Assembly: GCA_946617655.1 (NCBI GenBank)
Contig: CAMOKL010000006.1
Span: 1 to 57,310, forward strand
DNA length: 57,310 nt
Direction: 5' to 3'
Origin: Anaeroplasma sp902783745
Lineage (GTDB): Bacteria; Bacillota_I; Bacilli_A; Acholeplasmatales; Anaeroplasmataceae
This document shows, piece after piece, positions 43,477-52,917 of this stretch. Numbering within the stretch: position 1 is the stretch's first letter; every line of letters starts with the position of its first letter. The position numbers were made by a program, and so were the translations under genes. The notes under the pieces were generated by a model. The model saw only the letters and a list, made by a program, of their open reading frames with translations, had not been told where the DNA came from and made no database searches.

Positions 43477-45471
43477 CTAGTTTATTTTACCATTTTGCAA
43501 ATTATTTAAATAAACTATTTCATCATATATACTAGATTTTATATTTCCATTTATAAATGAATCTAATATCTCTTTAGAATCAGATTGTGCACATTCCCAT
43601 ATATTTCCATCATCAATAATAGATGAATATTCTAAATTAATAAATCCAGATTGCAGGTTACCAAATATATCACCTGCACCTCTTTCTTTAAAATCAATTT
43701 CTGATATAGAAAAGCCATCACTATGTTCTACTAACGCATTTAATCTTTTATTGTCTAAATCATCTGATAATAAAACACAATATCCATTAATATTGCCTCT
43801 ACCAACTCTTCCTCTTAACTGATGTAATACCGCAAGTCCAAACATAGATGCATCAAATACTACAATAGTTGATGCGTTATTATTATCAATACCAACCTCT
43901 ATTATAGTTGTCGCAATAAGACAATCAATTTGGCCGTTTCTAAATCTAAGCATAATATCTTCTTTTTCCTTAGGCTTCATCTTACCTGTAATTATTTCAC
44001 TTCTTATGCCATCTATTTCATCAATATATCTTTTTGCATCTAAAACAGTATGGTATTTAATATCCATTTCTGATTCAATCAAAGGACATACAACATATGA
44101 CTGATGTCCTAATTCTTTTTCTTTTTTTATAAAACCTAATACTCCACCTAATCTCTTATACGGAATAATTTTAGTTTCAATCTTACTTCTTCCTTTAGGC
44201 ATTTCTTTAATAGATGTAATATCTAAATCACCAAAAGTAGTTAACCCTAATGTTCTTGGGATAGGTGTTGCTGACATATATAAGGCATCTGCACCCTTAT
44301 ATTTGTTTAAAATTTTAGATCTTTGCATAACTCCAAACTTATGCTGCTCATCTATTACTAAAAGCCCTAGATTCTTAAATTTAATATTATCATTTAAGAT
44401 AGAATGAGTACTTATAATAATATCTATAGTTCCCATTTTTAATCTATTAATAATATCATCTCTTAAACTCTTTTTAGTATCTGATGTTAATAATGCAATT
44501 CTTATACCTAAATTATTTGCATATTTAGATAAATTGTTATAATGCTGTAATGCTAAAACTAATGTTGGTACCATCATTATTGCTTGCATACCACATGACA
44601 CTTCAAATATCATTGAATAAAACGCAACAATAGTCTTACCACAAGAAACATCTCCTTGTATTAATCTATTCATAATAGTATTTGATAATATATCTTTTTT
44701 GCAATCATTAATCGCATTTAATTGATCATTAGTTAATTCAAATCCTAACATATCTAAAAATAATTTATGATAATCATAAACTACATTTCTTTTTTCTTTA
44801 GGAGATTTTATTATATTTTCTTTAAGCATTCTTAGTCTAATAGAATACCAAAACATCTCTTCATATTTTCTTCTTCTCATTACCTCTTTAATATCATTTT
44901 TAGTCAATGGAAAATGAGATAAATATAAATATTTTTCTATTGGTAAAAGCTTATACTTATTAATTAATTCTTTAGGTAATGTTTCTTTTAGACTAATATT
45001 AGATTTAAAAACCTCAAGTAAGGTATTTTGATGTTTCTTATCTAAAATACCTTTAATACCATATAAAACTTCTACTTTAGATAAAATCTCTTGGAAGAAA
45101 ATTTTTTCTATATGAAATTCCTTTTTACAGCTATTATATCTACCATATAATGATAATCTATTACCTTCATGTATTTTAAATTTAAGATAATCCATACCAA
45201 AATATAAGCATTTTAATTTTATACCATAAGCATTTATATAAAATATTATTGCGTTAACACCAGTTGGTAATTTAATAAAATATGGAGATGATAACACATC
45301 ACCTATAATTAAAGATTTTAAATCAGTAGACATAAAATCTTTATTTTCTTCATATATTATATACTCCTTAGGATAACGATAAATGAGGTCATTAATAGTA
45401 TTAATATTTTCTTTTTTTAGGGCTGCAAGTGACTTTTGACCTATGCCTTTAACATCTAAAAGACTATTCAT
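43477..45471 (-). CDS. recG: ATP-dependent DNA helicase RecG
   Basis: A 664-residue branch-migration helicase that remodels stalled forks and Holliday junctions. An N-terminal wedge/OB domain is followed by superfamily 2 motifs: Walker A GDVSCGKT (273-280, Cys where Ser is usual, Lys and Thr intact), DEQH (374-377), SATPIPRTLGLT, and HQLRGRVGRG. Length matches B. subtilis RecG (682). AAAGGAGG precedes ATG. A terminator separates it from fakA upstream. Confidence 0.96.
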   Translation of the reverse strand: MNSLLDVKGIGQKSLAALKKENINTINDLIYRYPKEYIIYEENKDFMSTDLKSLIIGDVLSSPYFIKLPTGVNAIIFYINAYGIKLKCLYFGMDYLKFKIHEGNRLSLYGRYNSCKKEFHIEKIFFQEILSKVEVLYGIKGILDKKHQNTLLEVFKSNISLKETLPKELINKYKLLPIEKYLYLSHFPLTKNDIKEVMRRRKYEEMFWYSIRLRMLKENIIKSPKEKRNVVYDYHKLFLDMLGFELTNDQLNAINDCKKDILSNTIMNRLIQGDVSCGKTIVAFYSMIFEVSCGMQAIMMVPTLVLALQHYNNLSKYANNLGIRIALLTSDTKKSLRDDIINRLKMGTIDIIISTHSILNDNIKFKNLGLLVIDEQHKFGVMQRSKILNKYKGADALYMSATPIPRTLGLTTFGDLDITSIKEMPKGRSKIETKIIPYKRLGGVLGFIKKEKELGHQSYVVCPLIESEMDIKYHTVLDAKRYIDEIDGIRSEIITGKMKPKEKEDIMLRFRNGQIDCLIATTIIEVGIDNNNASTIVVFDASMFGLAVLHQLRGRVGRGNINGYCVLLSDDLDNKRLNALVEHSDGFSISEIDFKERGAGDIFGNLQSGFINLEYSSIIDDGNIWECAQSDSKEILDSFINGNIKSSIYDEIVYLNNLQNGKIN

Positions 45472-45489
45472 TTTTGACCTCCTTTTATT

Positions 45490-45516
45490 TAAAAATGGTT
45501 GGACATACCAACCATT
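45490..45516 (-). terminator. Terminator between fakA and recG
   Basis: Minus strand AATGGTTGG / CCAACCATT, five-base loop, then TTTAAATAAA. The T run is short, so partial read-through to recG is likely. Confidence 0.7.
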
Positions 45517-45532
45517 TAATCTTTTTTATAAA

Positions 45533-47143
45533 TTATTCAACTGCAATAATATATGAATAAATTTCTTGTAAACCTGGAATAATTTCAACATCAAGGTTTT
45601 CATTAATTGAAAGAGCAACTTCTTCTAATGTGTTAGCTTCATCTTCTGTAATATCCTTACCATAGAAAATAGTAACAACTTCAGAATCTTCTGTAACAAT
45701 CTTTTCAAGTAAGCTCTTTAAAGCATCGCTCTTTTCTTTTGTTGAAACAACAATTTCACCATCAGTAATACCCATGTAATCACCAGCAGTAATCTTTACA
45801 CCACCGATTTCTGTATCACGGATTGAATATGTAACTTCACCTGATGTAACTGATTCAATTTCAGCTTCCATTGTAGCAACATTTTCTTCCATAGTTGCTT
45901 CAGAGTTGTAACCAACTAATGCAGCATAACCTTGAGCAATAGTCTTTGCCTTTAATACAGCAACCTTAGTACCAGTTACTAAAGATGCAGCTTGGTTAGC
46001 AGCCATAATAACATTACCGTTATTTGGAATGATAATTACATTCTTAGCGTTGCAAGCTTCAATAGCCTTAACGAATGATTCAGTAGATGGGTTCATTGTT
46101 TGACCACCTTCAATTACGTAATCAACACCCATTTCCTTAAATGTATTAACAATACCCTCACCGAAGCATACAGAGACTAACGCAAAGTTCTTCTTTGGAG
46201 CTTCTGGCTTTCCTTCTGGCTTCTTATACTTTAAGTTCTTAATTGCAATTTCAGCAAATTCACCTTGCTTTTGAGAAATTTCTAAAGCACGTCCTGGTCT
46301 ATCAGTTATAACAGATACTATAACCTCATTACCTTCTCTTTTTAAAGAAAGCTTATCACCAAGTAATGCTAATGCAGCACCTAATACTTTAGCTTCAAAT
46401 GCATCTGGCTTATTTAATAATAAAGTGAATTCCATTTGATACATATAACCTGTTTCTGTATCAACATGCTCATCCTTCTTTTCTTCAGCTTCAGCATTTT
46501 CTTCTTGAAGATCTAAAATTTCACCCTTTAACGCAAGAGTCATACCTTCAACAATCTTAACGAAACCAGCTCCACCTGAATCTAATACTCCAGCTTCCTT
46601 TAAAACTGGTAATAGATTTGGAGTGTTTTCTAAAGATCTATTTGCTTCTTTTGTATAATCTTCCATGAATGATAAAATATCATCATATTTCTTATTTTGT
46701 GTATTTTCAATTGCTTCTCTAATAACAGTTAAGATTGTACCTTCAACTGGCTTCATAACTGCCTTATAAGCTATTTCTCTTCCTGATTGGAAGCATTTAA
46801 TTAAATCATCTAATGATAATTTGTTTTCTGGTAATTCAAGTCCCTTAATTCCAACAAATAATCCTCTAAAGAATTGTGATAAAATAACACCTGAATTACC
46901 TCTTGCGCCCATCAAGCATCCTCTTGATAATACTTTAGCGTTATCAACGATTGAAGATGATTCGCAATTTTCTAATTCTCTTACACCTGATGTAACAGTC
47001 ATTGACATATTAGTACCTGTATCTCCATCTGGAACTGGGAATACATTAAACATGTCAACTTGTTGTCTATGATTTTTTAAATTAATGGCACCATTAATAA
47101 TCATAGTCTTAAACAGTTCAACATCAATATAGCTTACACTCAT
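45533..47143 (-). CDS. DAK2-domain protein YloV/FakA-like (conserved-locus copy, altered middle domain)
   Basis: A 536-residue protein of the FakA/YloV family at the locus where it is expected, beside rpmB and upstream of recG. The kinase domain is intact: NVFPVPDGDTGTNM, GARGNSGVILSQFFRG, DSGGAGFV. The middle domain lacks the Cys and His-x-His set: GYMYQMEF (Gln236 at the Cys position) and VIVSVITDRPG (Ser277, Ile279). A Glu-rich insert precedes it (about 211-224). Codon use is that of well expressed genes. It may be a FakA working by another mechanism, or have a different substrate. The copy at 5186-6826 looks closer to characterised FakA. Confidence 0.85.
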   Translation of the reverse strand: MSVSYIDVELFKTMIINGAINLKNHRQQVDMFNVFPVPDGDTGTNMSMTVTSGVRELENCESSSIVDNAKVLSRGCLMGARGNSGVILSQFFRGLFVGIKGLELPENKLSLDDLIKCFQSGREIAYKAVMKPVEGTILTVIREAIENTQNKKYDDILSFMEDYTKEANRSLENTPNLLPVLKEAGVLDSGGAGFVKIVEGMTLALKGEILDLQEENAEAEEKKDEHVDTETGYMYQMEFTLLLNKPDAFEAKVLGAALALLGDKLSLKREGNEVIVSVITDRPGRALEISQKQGEFAEIAIKNLKYKKPEGKPEAPKKNFALVSVCFGEGIVNTFKEMGVDYVIEGGQTMNPSTESFVKAIEACNAKNVIIIPNNGNVIMAANQAASLVTGTKVAVLKAKTIAQGYAALVGYNSEATMEENVATMEAEIESVTSGEVTYSIRDTEIGGVKITAGDYMGITDGEIVVSTKEKSDALKSLLEKIVTEDSEVVTIFYGKDITEDEANTLEEVALSINENLDVEIIPGLQEIYSYIIAVE

Positions 47144-47282
47144 AGTATAAACCTCCTAAATAATAACAATATAAATTTTTATATATAGTCAAGTAGATTT
47201 TACTACTTTTTATTTTTTATAAATTAAAAATAAATCTTTTTTTAAACCCAAAATAAATTACCTATATAAAATATATAAGTAA

Positions 47283-47410
47283 AATGTCAGATGATTTTTT
47301 CTAAAATCACCAAAACTAAACAAATACCATCACATCATCCTTTTTGCCGTTGTAATCAACTTGGATAACCTACAAATACAAGTCAGCCATAGCGGACACT
47401 AATAACGATT
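47283..47410 (-). ncRNA. Unidentified structured transcript or fakA leader
   Basis: The 420 bases between fakA and rpmB contain, on the minus strand, a GC-richer segment starting right after a strong promoter. Small hairpins follow one another: GTC-C-GC(TATG)GC-T-GAC, ACTT...GG(TTAT)CC-AAGT, GTTG(ATTA)CAAC, and a final GGTGATTTT/AAAATCATC stem (about 47288-47313) with a weak T tail. It matches no riboswitch, SRP, 6S or tmRNA feature that I know. It could be a separate small RNA or the 5' part of a 267-base fakA leader. The remaining A/T-rich part (47161-47280) shows only an AAGTAG/CTACTT hairpin. Confidence 0.4.
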
Positions 47411-47416
47411 GTATTT

Positions 47417-47445
47417 AATATATCACTTTCATGTTAAAAAGTCAA
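47417..47445 (-). promoter_or_regulatory. Minus-strand promoter before the fakA leader/small RNA
   Basis: TTGACT, 17 bases, TATATT (5 of 6 in each box). The predicted start is near 47410, at the beginning of the structured segment. Confidence 0.7.
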
Positions 47446-47488
47446 ATTTTTATTAAAACGTTTTACTTTTTAAGTAAAAAAATAATAC

Positions 47489-47517
47489 TTGAAATCTCAT
47501 TAAAAAAAGTGTATACT
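47489..47517 (+). promoter_or_regulatory. Promoter of rpmB
   Basis: TTGAAA, 17 bases, TATACT, about 45 bases before the rpmB ATG. It is divergent from the minus-strand promoter. Confidence 0.82.
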
Positions 47518-47563
47518 AAAAAGGCTGAGTATAAAACTCAAAAAGCAAACAGGAGGTTTCTAT

Positions 47564-47752
47564 ATGGCAAAGTGCTATGTAACTGGTAAAACAACTGTTA
47601 CCGGAAACAAAAGATCTCATGCTTTAAATGCTACTCGTCGTACTTGGAAGGCTAACTTACAAACAGTTCATATCAAGGACGAAAACGGAAACGTTAAGAA
47701 GGTTAAGGTTTCTGCTAGAGCATTAAAGAAGGGCAACCTTGAAAGAGCTTAA
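47564..47752 (+). CDS. rpmB: Ribosomal protein bL28
   Basis: A 62-residue large-subunit protein. MAKCYVTGKTTVTGNKRSHA is typical, and Lys/Arg are abundant throughout. Only one Cys is present, so it is not the four-Cys zinc form. AGGAGG precedes ATG. It is divergent from fakA, as in Bacillus, where yloU normally lies between. No yloU (Asp23-like) gene is seen here. Confidence 0.97.
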   Translation: MAKCYVTGKTTVTGNKRSHALNATRRTWKANLQTVHIKDENGNVKKVKVSARALKKGNLERA

Positions 47753-47780
47753 TCTTAGTTCAAAAACAATTGTGCGATTT

Positions 47781-47803
47781 AACTGGCTTTAGCCAGTTTT
47801 TTT
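47781..47803 (+). terminator. Terminator of rpmB
   Basis: AACTGGC / GCCAGTT with a four-base loop, then a T run. Confidence 0.92.
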
Positions 47804-47825
47804 GCACCCAAAAATATTTTATATA

Positions 47826-47851
47826 TAAAAAGAATCCCTAAAAATAGGGAT
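47826..47851 (-). terminator. Terminator of the rlmN-rsgA-rpe operon
   Basis: Minus strand ATCCCT / AGGGAT, loop ATTTTT, then TCTTTTT. A and T runs on both sides make it potentially bidirectional. Confidence 0.8.
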
Positions 47852-47858
47852 ATTTTTT

Positions 47859-48497
47859 TTACATATTCTTTAATATATTTAAATTTTTTATTTGATCCTC
47901 TGCGTTACATACAAATGAACCAGATACTGCTAAATCAAGATAATCTTTAACTAAAGGTAAAGTCTTATCATTAATACCACCATCGATATTAATTAAATAA
48001 TTATATCCATATTTATCCTTTAATTCTTTTAATTCCTTTGCCTTATCTATTGCAACAGGCATAAACTTTTGTCCACCAAATCCTGGTTCAACAGACATAA
48101 TTAAAACCATATCTAAGTAAGGTAATAATTCTTCTATTACCTTAACTGATGTTTTAGGCTTAATTGAAATACCAGCCTTAATACCATAAGAATGGATTAT
48201 ATCAATTACTTCTTTTGCGTTACAATCAGCTTCAATATGGAATGTAATATATTGACTTCCTGCTTCTACAAATTCTTTAATATAGTTATTTGGATGTCTT
48301 ATCATTAAATGTGTATCAAAAGGCTTATCAGTAAGTTTTCTTATAGATTTTACGAATGCAGGTCCAATTGATATATTTGGTACAAATTCTCCATCCATTA
48401 CATCTAAATGGATATAATCTGATTCTTTCATAACATTTCCAACTGATTTTTCAAAATTAGAAAAATCTGCAGTTAAAATAGATAATGATACTTTCAT
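47859..48497 (-). CDS. rpe: Ribulose-phosphate 3-epimerase
   Basis: A 212-residue TIM-barrel enzyme of the pentose phosphate pathway that interconverts ribulose 5-phosphate and xylulose 5-phosphate. It shows SILTADFSNFE, HLDVMDGEFVPNISIGP, MSVEPGFGGQKF and INIDGGIN, with the metal-binding His/Asp residues present. Its ATG overlaps the rsgA stop by four bases. Confidence 0.96.
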   Translation of the reverse strand: MKVSLSILTADFSNFEKSVGNVMKESDYIHLDVMDGEFVPNISIGPAFVKSIRKLTDKPFDTHLMIRHPNNYIKEFVEAGSQYITFHIEADCNAKEVIDIIHSYGIKAGISIKPKTSVKVIEELLPYLDMVLIMSVEPGFGGQKFMPVAIDKAKELKELKDKYGYNYLINIDGGINDKTLPLVKDYLDLAVSGSFVCNAEDQIKNLNILKNM

Positions 48498-49408
48498 TTT
48501 TTTATTTCTCCAATCTGATTAAACATTTTTAAATAATTCTCATATCTTGAATATAAAATTTCACCCTTTAATGCTGCTTCATGTACAAGACAACCTTTTA
48601 TATTTTCTTGATGTAAGCAGTCTCTAAACTTACATTCATAGTTTTTAAATTCAGGGAAATAATTTCTTAATTCATTTTTATCAACCTTAAATAAATCAAG
48701 CTTTGAAAATCCTGGTGTATCACCAATAAAGCCATTCTTATATCTATAAAGGTTAGATTCTCTTGTTGTATGCTTACCACGGCCTAAAGCCTGTGATATC
48801 TCTTGAGTTTTTAAATTAAATTCGGGGATAATTGCGTTAATTAATGTTGATTTACCTGCACCAGTTTGTCCTGATAATACTGTTATTTTATTATCTAAAT
48901 CAGCTGCAAGTTCTAAAGTACCTTCTTTAGTTAAGCTATTTACATATACTACATCAAAAGATAATTTCTTATAATATTCCATTGCTTTTTTAAGCTCTTC
49001 TAATTCTTTTTGAGCAAGCTTATCTATTTTAGAAATAACTATTAGAGGCTTTATATTATACATTGTAATATTTACAATAAACATATCTAATAAGTAGAAT
49101 GAAAAATCTGGTTCCTTTGCCGCAAATACTAATAATATTTGATCAACATTTGCGATATCAGGTCTAATTAAAGAATTCTTTCTTTCTAGATAATGGTCTA
49201 TCATATTATTTTCAATAACAACAATGTCTCCAACCTTAGGTGAATTCTTTACAGTTTGAATAACCTCTTTTTTAGATTGAGATTTATCATTTATAGCTGT
49301 CTTCTTTTCACTTCTAAGCTTGCCTCTAGCTTTAACTTCTATTATGGTATCATCTTCTAATAATACCTTATATACTCCACCATTTAAATTAATAACTCTT
49401 CCCTGCAT
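48494..49408 (-). CDS. rsgA: Ribosome small subunit-dependent GTPase A
   Basis: A 304-residue circularly permuted GTPase for late 30S assembly: N-terminal OB-fold (GRVINLNGGVYKVLLEDD), G4 ISKID, G1 GQTGAGKSTL, G3 DTPGF, and a C-terminal zinc finger with CKFRDCLHQENIKGCLV. An insertion of Lys-rich residues between strands of the OB-fold is visible. The gene starts at the rlmN stop (TAATG). Confidence 0.96.
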   Translation of the reverse strand: MQGRVINLNGGVYKVLLEDDTIIEVKARGKLRSEKKTAINDKSQSKKEVIQTVKNSPKVGDIVVIENNMIDHYLERKNSLIRPDIANVDQILLVFAAKEPDFSFYLLDMFIVNITMYNIKPLIVISKIDKLAQKELEELKKAMEYYKKLSFDVVYVNSLTKEGTLELAADLDNKITVLSGQTGAGKSTLINAIIPEFNLKTQEISQALGRGKHTTRESNLYRYKNGFIGDTPGFSKLDLFKVDKNELRNYFPEFKNYECKFRDCLHQENIKGCLVHEAALKGEILYSRYENYLKMFNQIGEIKK

Positions 49409-50442
49409 TAATTGCCTTCCTTTTTCATTTGATTACTTCTTAATTGACCACAAGCTGCATCAATATCTGAGCCTTGCTCTTTTCTTAATTGAACATTGAT
49501 ATGACGTTTCTTTAGTATATCAAAGAATTGATGCATATCTCCTTTTTCACTTCGTTTATAAGGCTTTTCTTTTACTTCATTATAAGGAATTAAATTTATA
49601 TAGCAATTCATTCCATGAACTAAATCACATAATGCATTTGCACATTCTTTAGTATCATTTAAGCCCTTAAGCATAATATATTCAAATGTTACTCTTCTAT
49701 CAGTAATTCTTATATATTCCTTTATTGCAGGAATTAATACCTCTAAAGGATAAGCCTTATTGATAGGCATAATTTCATTTCTTATTTCATTTGTTGGTGC
49801 ATGTAGTGATACTGCAAGATTTACCTGAAGTGGAAAATTTGCAAATTCATAAATCTTTGGTACAACACCACATGTTGAAACAGTGATATGTCTTGAACCA
49901 ATTTCTAATCCTTTTGCGTTATTAATAATATTTAAGAATGTGGTTACATTCTCATAATTATCAAATGGTTCACCAATACCCATTACAACAACATGGCTCA
50001 CTCTTAAGTCTGTTAATAATGATACCATTAAAATCTGTAATACCATTTCTGATGCTAAAAGATTTCTTTTCTTTTTCTTCATTCCAGATGCACAAAATGC
50101 ACAAGCCATATTACATCCAACTTCAGATGTAACACATACAGAATATCCATAATCATGACTCATTAAAACTGTTTCAATAAGATTTCCATCGCTTAATCTA
50201 AATAAAAATTTCTTAGTTCCATCAAAAGAATCTTGTCTTGTAACACATTCTAATCTATCTAATGTGAAATCCTCTTTTAGTTTTTCTATAAACTTTTTAG
50301 AAATGTTTGTCATTTCATCAAAAGATGAAACTTTTTTTCTATATAACCATTCCATTATTTGTGATGAACGGAAAGGCTTTTCGCCCATATCGATCATATA
50401 TTGCTTTAACATTTCTTCAGAATAACCATAAATACTTTGCAT
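49408..50442 (-). CDS. rlmN: 23S rRNA/tRNA adenine-C2 methyltransferase RlmN
   Basis: A 344-residue radical-SAM enzyme that methylates C2 of A2503 in 23S rRNA and of A37 in some tRNAs. The iron-sulfur motif CNMACAFC supplies Cys110, Cys114 and Cys117. GIGEPFDNYENV, SLHAPTNEIRNEIMPIN and the C-terminal GSDIDAACGQL with the methyl-carrying Cys are intact. It is the first gene of the rlmN-rsgA-rpe operon. Confidence 0.97.
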   Translation of the reverse strand: MQSIYGYSEEMLKQYMIDMGEKPFRSSQIMEWLYRKKVSSFDEMTNISKKFIEKLKEDFTLDRLECVTRQDSFDGTKKFLFRLSDGNLIETVLMSHDYGYSVCVTSEVGCNMACAFCASGMKKKKRNLLASEMVLQILMVSLLTDLRVSHVVVMGIGEPFDNYENVTTFLNIINNAKGLEIGSRHITVSTCGVVPKIYEFANFPLQVNLAVSLHAPTNEIRNEIMPINKAYPLEVLIPAIKEYIRITDRRVTFEYIMLKGLNDTKECANALCDLVHGMNCYINLIPYNEVKEKPYKRSEKGDMHQFFDILKKRHINVQLRKEQGSDIDAACGQLRSNQMKKEGN

Positions 50443-50485
50443 AAAATATCACCTATGTAATTATACTATTAAAAATAAAATAATA

Positions 50486-50519
50486 AAAGAAAAATGTTAT
50501 CCCAAAGTACGGGATAACA
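50486..50519 (-). terminator. Terminator of pheST
   Basis: Minus strand TGTTATCCC / GGGATAACA, nine pairs, then TTTTTCTTTT. Confidence 0.9.
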
Positions 50520-50531
50520 CTTTCATATTAA

Positions 50532-52916
50532 TTATTGACGAATTTTAGCATTAAACTTTTCAGTTAACTTATCTAATATCTTTTTAACTTCAGAATCTAC
50601 TTCTTCAGATTCTAATGTCTTAGTGAAATCTTCGAATGTCATTGTGAATGCAATTGACTTTTCATCATCTAATACATTTTCACCCTTATAAACATCAAAT
50701 ACTTCAACCTTAGTAATATATTTACGACCTGTCTTCTTTACAACTTCAATAATATCAGATGCCTTAACATCATCTTTTACTACTACTGCAAGGTCACGAT
50801 TAATTGATGGGAACTTATTAATTGCGTGATACTTCATCTTACTCTTAGATTCAACAATCTTAGTTAAATCTATTTCTAAAGCAATTGTACCCTTAACATC
50901 ATGTTCTTTTGCAAACTTAGGATGTAATTCACCAATCACACCAATTCTTTCACCACGGAATAAGATTTCTGCAGTTCTTCCTGGATGGAATGATTTAATT
51001 TTGTCATATGGTGCATATGTTACATCAACACCAATACGAGTTAATAATGAATCAAGTAATCCTTTTAATACATAGAATGAAGAAAGTTTCTTTTCTCCTT
51101 CCCATAGTGTTGATTCATATAAACCATTTAATGCCATTGCTAAATGTAATTCTTGTGATGATTCAGGATTACCTCCATCAAAATATACATTACCAATTTC
51201 AAATAATGCAAGGTTTTGATTCTTTCTTGCTAGATTATATTGAATTGCATCAATAACACCATTTAATAATGATTGTCTCATTACTGCGTGATCTTCTGTT
51301 AAAGGCATTAAAGGCTTGATTTCCTTTTTAACTTCTTCTTGATAGAATCCTAAATCACTTTCTTTAATTAAAGAATATGAAACAACTTCGTTGAATGCAA
51401 CTGTTGATAAGAATTGACGAATAATTCTAATCTTCTTTTGTTTTTCTGTTAAGCCACCACGAGATGCCATTTCTGCAATAGTTGTTGGGATATTATCATA
51501 TCCATACATTCTTGCAACATCCTCGCAAATATCTTGGAAAGATGGCTCTAAGTCCATTCTTCTTGATGGTAGAGTTATAGTAAATGTTTCACCATTTAAA
51601 ACAAATTCATAATTTAATCTATTAAATAAATCATTTAAATAATCTATAGATAAATCAGTACCTAAATAATTATTAATCTTTGCCTTTGTAATAGAAACAA
51701 CGCCTGGCTTAATTTCATGCTTAACATCTATAACCATATTAGAAATCTTGCCACCAGCAAGCTCTTTAATCATAGCTGCTGCGTAATCTAGGGCACGTTC
51801 TACTCTAGAATAATCAATCTTATGCTCAAAACGAGATGAAGATTCACTCTTTAAACCTAAACGAGATGATGTCTTTCTAATTGATAAGAAATCAAAATAT
51901 GCAGCTTCTAATGTAACATTCTTTGTTTCATTTGAAACTTCAGTAGATAATCCACCCATTACACCAGCAACACATAATGCATCCTTTCCATTAGTAATTA
52001 CAATATCGTTTGATAATAGTTTTCTTTCTTGTTCATCTAAAGTAACAATAACTTCATTATCTAAAGCTTGTCTTACAACAATTTTATTACCAAGCTTATC
52101 CTTATCAAATGAATGTAGTGGTTGACCTAATAACATTAATACATAATTGGTAACATCAACTACGTTATTAATAGGTCTAATGCCTGATGCAACAAGCTTA
52201 CGCTTTAACCACATAGGAGATTCTTTAATTGTTACTCCTTCAATAACTCTTGTTGCATATTTATAACAATTATCAGTTTCAATTGATACAGTAGTATCAT
52301 TTGAAATCTCATCCTTAACTTCCTTTAAAGGCTTAATAAACTTTTGATTAATTGCTGCTGCAAGATCAAATAATACACCTTCAATTGATAATAAGTCACT
52401 TCTATTAGATGTAACTTCTAAATCATAAATAGTATCATTTATACCTAAATATTCAAGTGGATTATCTCCAACCTTAACATCACCACGTTCAAATAGATAA
52501 ATACCATTCTTATAAGCTTCTGGTACATATTTTTCTTCAACACCTAATTCTTGTAATGAGCATAACATACCATTAGATTCAATTCCTCTAATCTTAGATG
52601 CCTTAATCTTAAAATTACCAGGTAGGATTGCACCAGGGTTTGCTGCAATAACAAGCTTACCTGCTTCTACATTTGGTGCACCACAAACAATTTGAGTAAC
52701 CTCACCAGGTCTAACCTCAACACTGCACTTATGTAAGTGAGTTTCAGGTATTGCTTCACATGTTAATACTTTTGCAACAGTCATGTTACAAGCATCACAT
52801 GTCTTATACATTAATTCAACTTCACAAACGTGAGCTGTAAAAATATCATATAATTCCTTATCAGAATATGAAGATAAGTCTAAATATTCTTCTAACCATT
52901 TTCTAGATACAAGCAT
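50532..52916 (-). CDS. pheT: Phenylalanyl-tRNA synthetase beta subunit
   Basis: A 794-residue subunit of the heterotetrameric PheRS. N-terminal tRNA-binding (EMAP-like) domain, with HLHKCSVEVRPGEVTQIVCGA; B3/B4 editing domain (VTSNRSDLLSIEGV; ESSSRFEHKID); B5; and a C-terminal anticodon-binding domain (KFPSINRDLAVVV). Length matches the family (about 800). It begins one base after pheS and shares its T-box. Confidence 0.97.
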   Translation of the reverse strand: MLVSRKWLEEYLDLSSYSDKELYDIFTAHVCEVELMYKTCDACNMTVAKVLTCEAIPETHLHKCSVEVRPGEVTQIVCGAPNVEAGKLVIAANPGAILPGNFKIKASKIRGIESNGMLCSLQELGVEEKYVPEAYKNGIYLFERGDVKVGDNPLEYLGINDTIYDLEVTSNRSDLLSIEGVLFDLAAAINQKFIKPLKEVKDEISNDTTVSIETDNCYKYATRVIEGVTIKESPMWLKRKLVASGIRPINNVVDVTNYVLMLLGQPLHSFDKDKLGNKIVVRQALDNEVIVTLDEQERKLLSNDIVITNGKDALCVAGVMGGLSTEVSNETKNVTLEAAYFDFLSIRKTSSRLGLKSESSSRFEHKIDYSRVERALDYAAAMIKELAGGKISNMVIDVKHEIKPGVVSITKAKINNYLGTDLSIDYLNDLFNRLNYEFVLNGETFTITLPSRRMDLEPSFQDICEDVARMYGYDNIPTTIAEMASRGGLTEKQKKIRIIRQFLSTVAFNEVVSYSLIKESDLGFYQEEVKKEIKPLMPLTEDHAVMRQSLLNGVIDAIQYNLARKNQNLALFEIGNVYFDGGNPESSQELHLAMALNGLYESTLWEGEKKLSSFYVLKGLLDSLLTRIGVDVTYAPYDKIKSFHPGRTAEILFRGERIGVIGELHPKFAKEHDVKGTIALEIDLTKIVESKSKMKYHAINKFPSINRDLAVVVKDDVKASDIIEVVKKTGRKYITKVEVFDVYKGENVLDDEKSIAFTMTFEDFTKTLESEEVDSEVKKILDKLTEKFNAKIRQ

Positions 52917-52917
52917 T

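Noticed and set aside
43477..45471. Cys in the RecG Walker A (GDVSCGKT) as a sign of inactivation
   Set aside because: The GxxxxGKT pattern is intact and all other helicase motifs are normal.
47330..47415. Possible tRNA, SRP RNA or known riboswitch between fakA and rpmB
   Set aside because: No acceptor stem with T-loop, no SRP GGAAGCAGC-like core and no known aptamer core was found. Kept only as an unidentified structured RNA.
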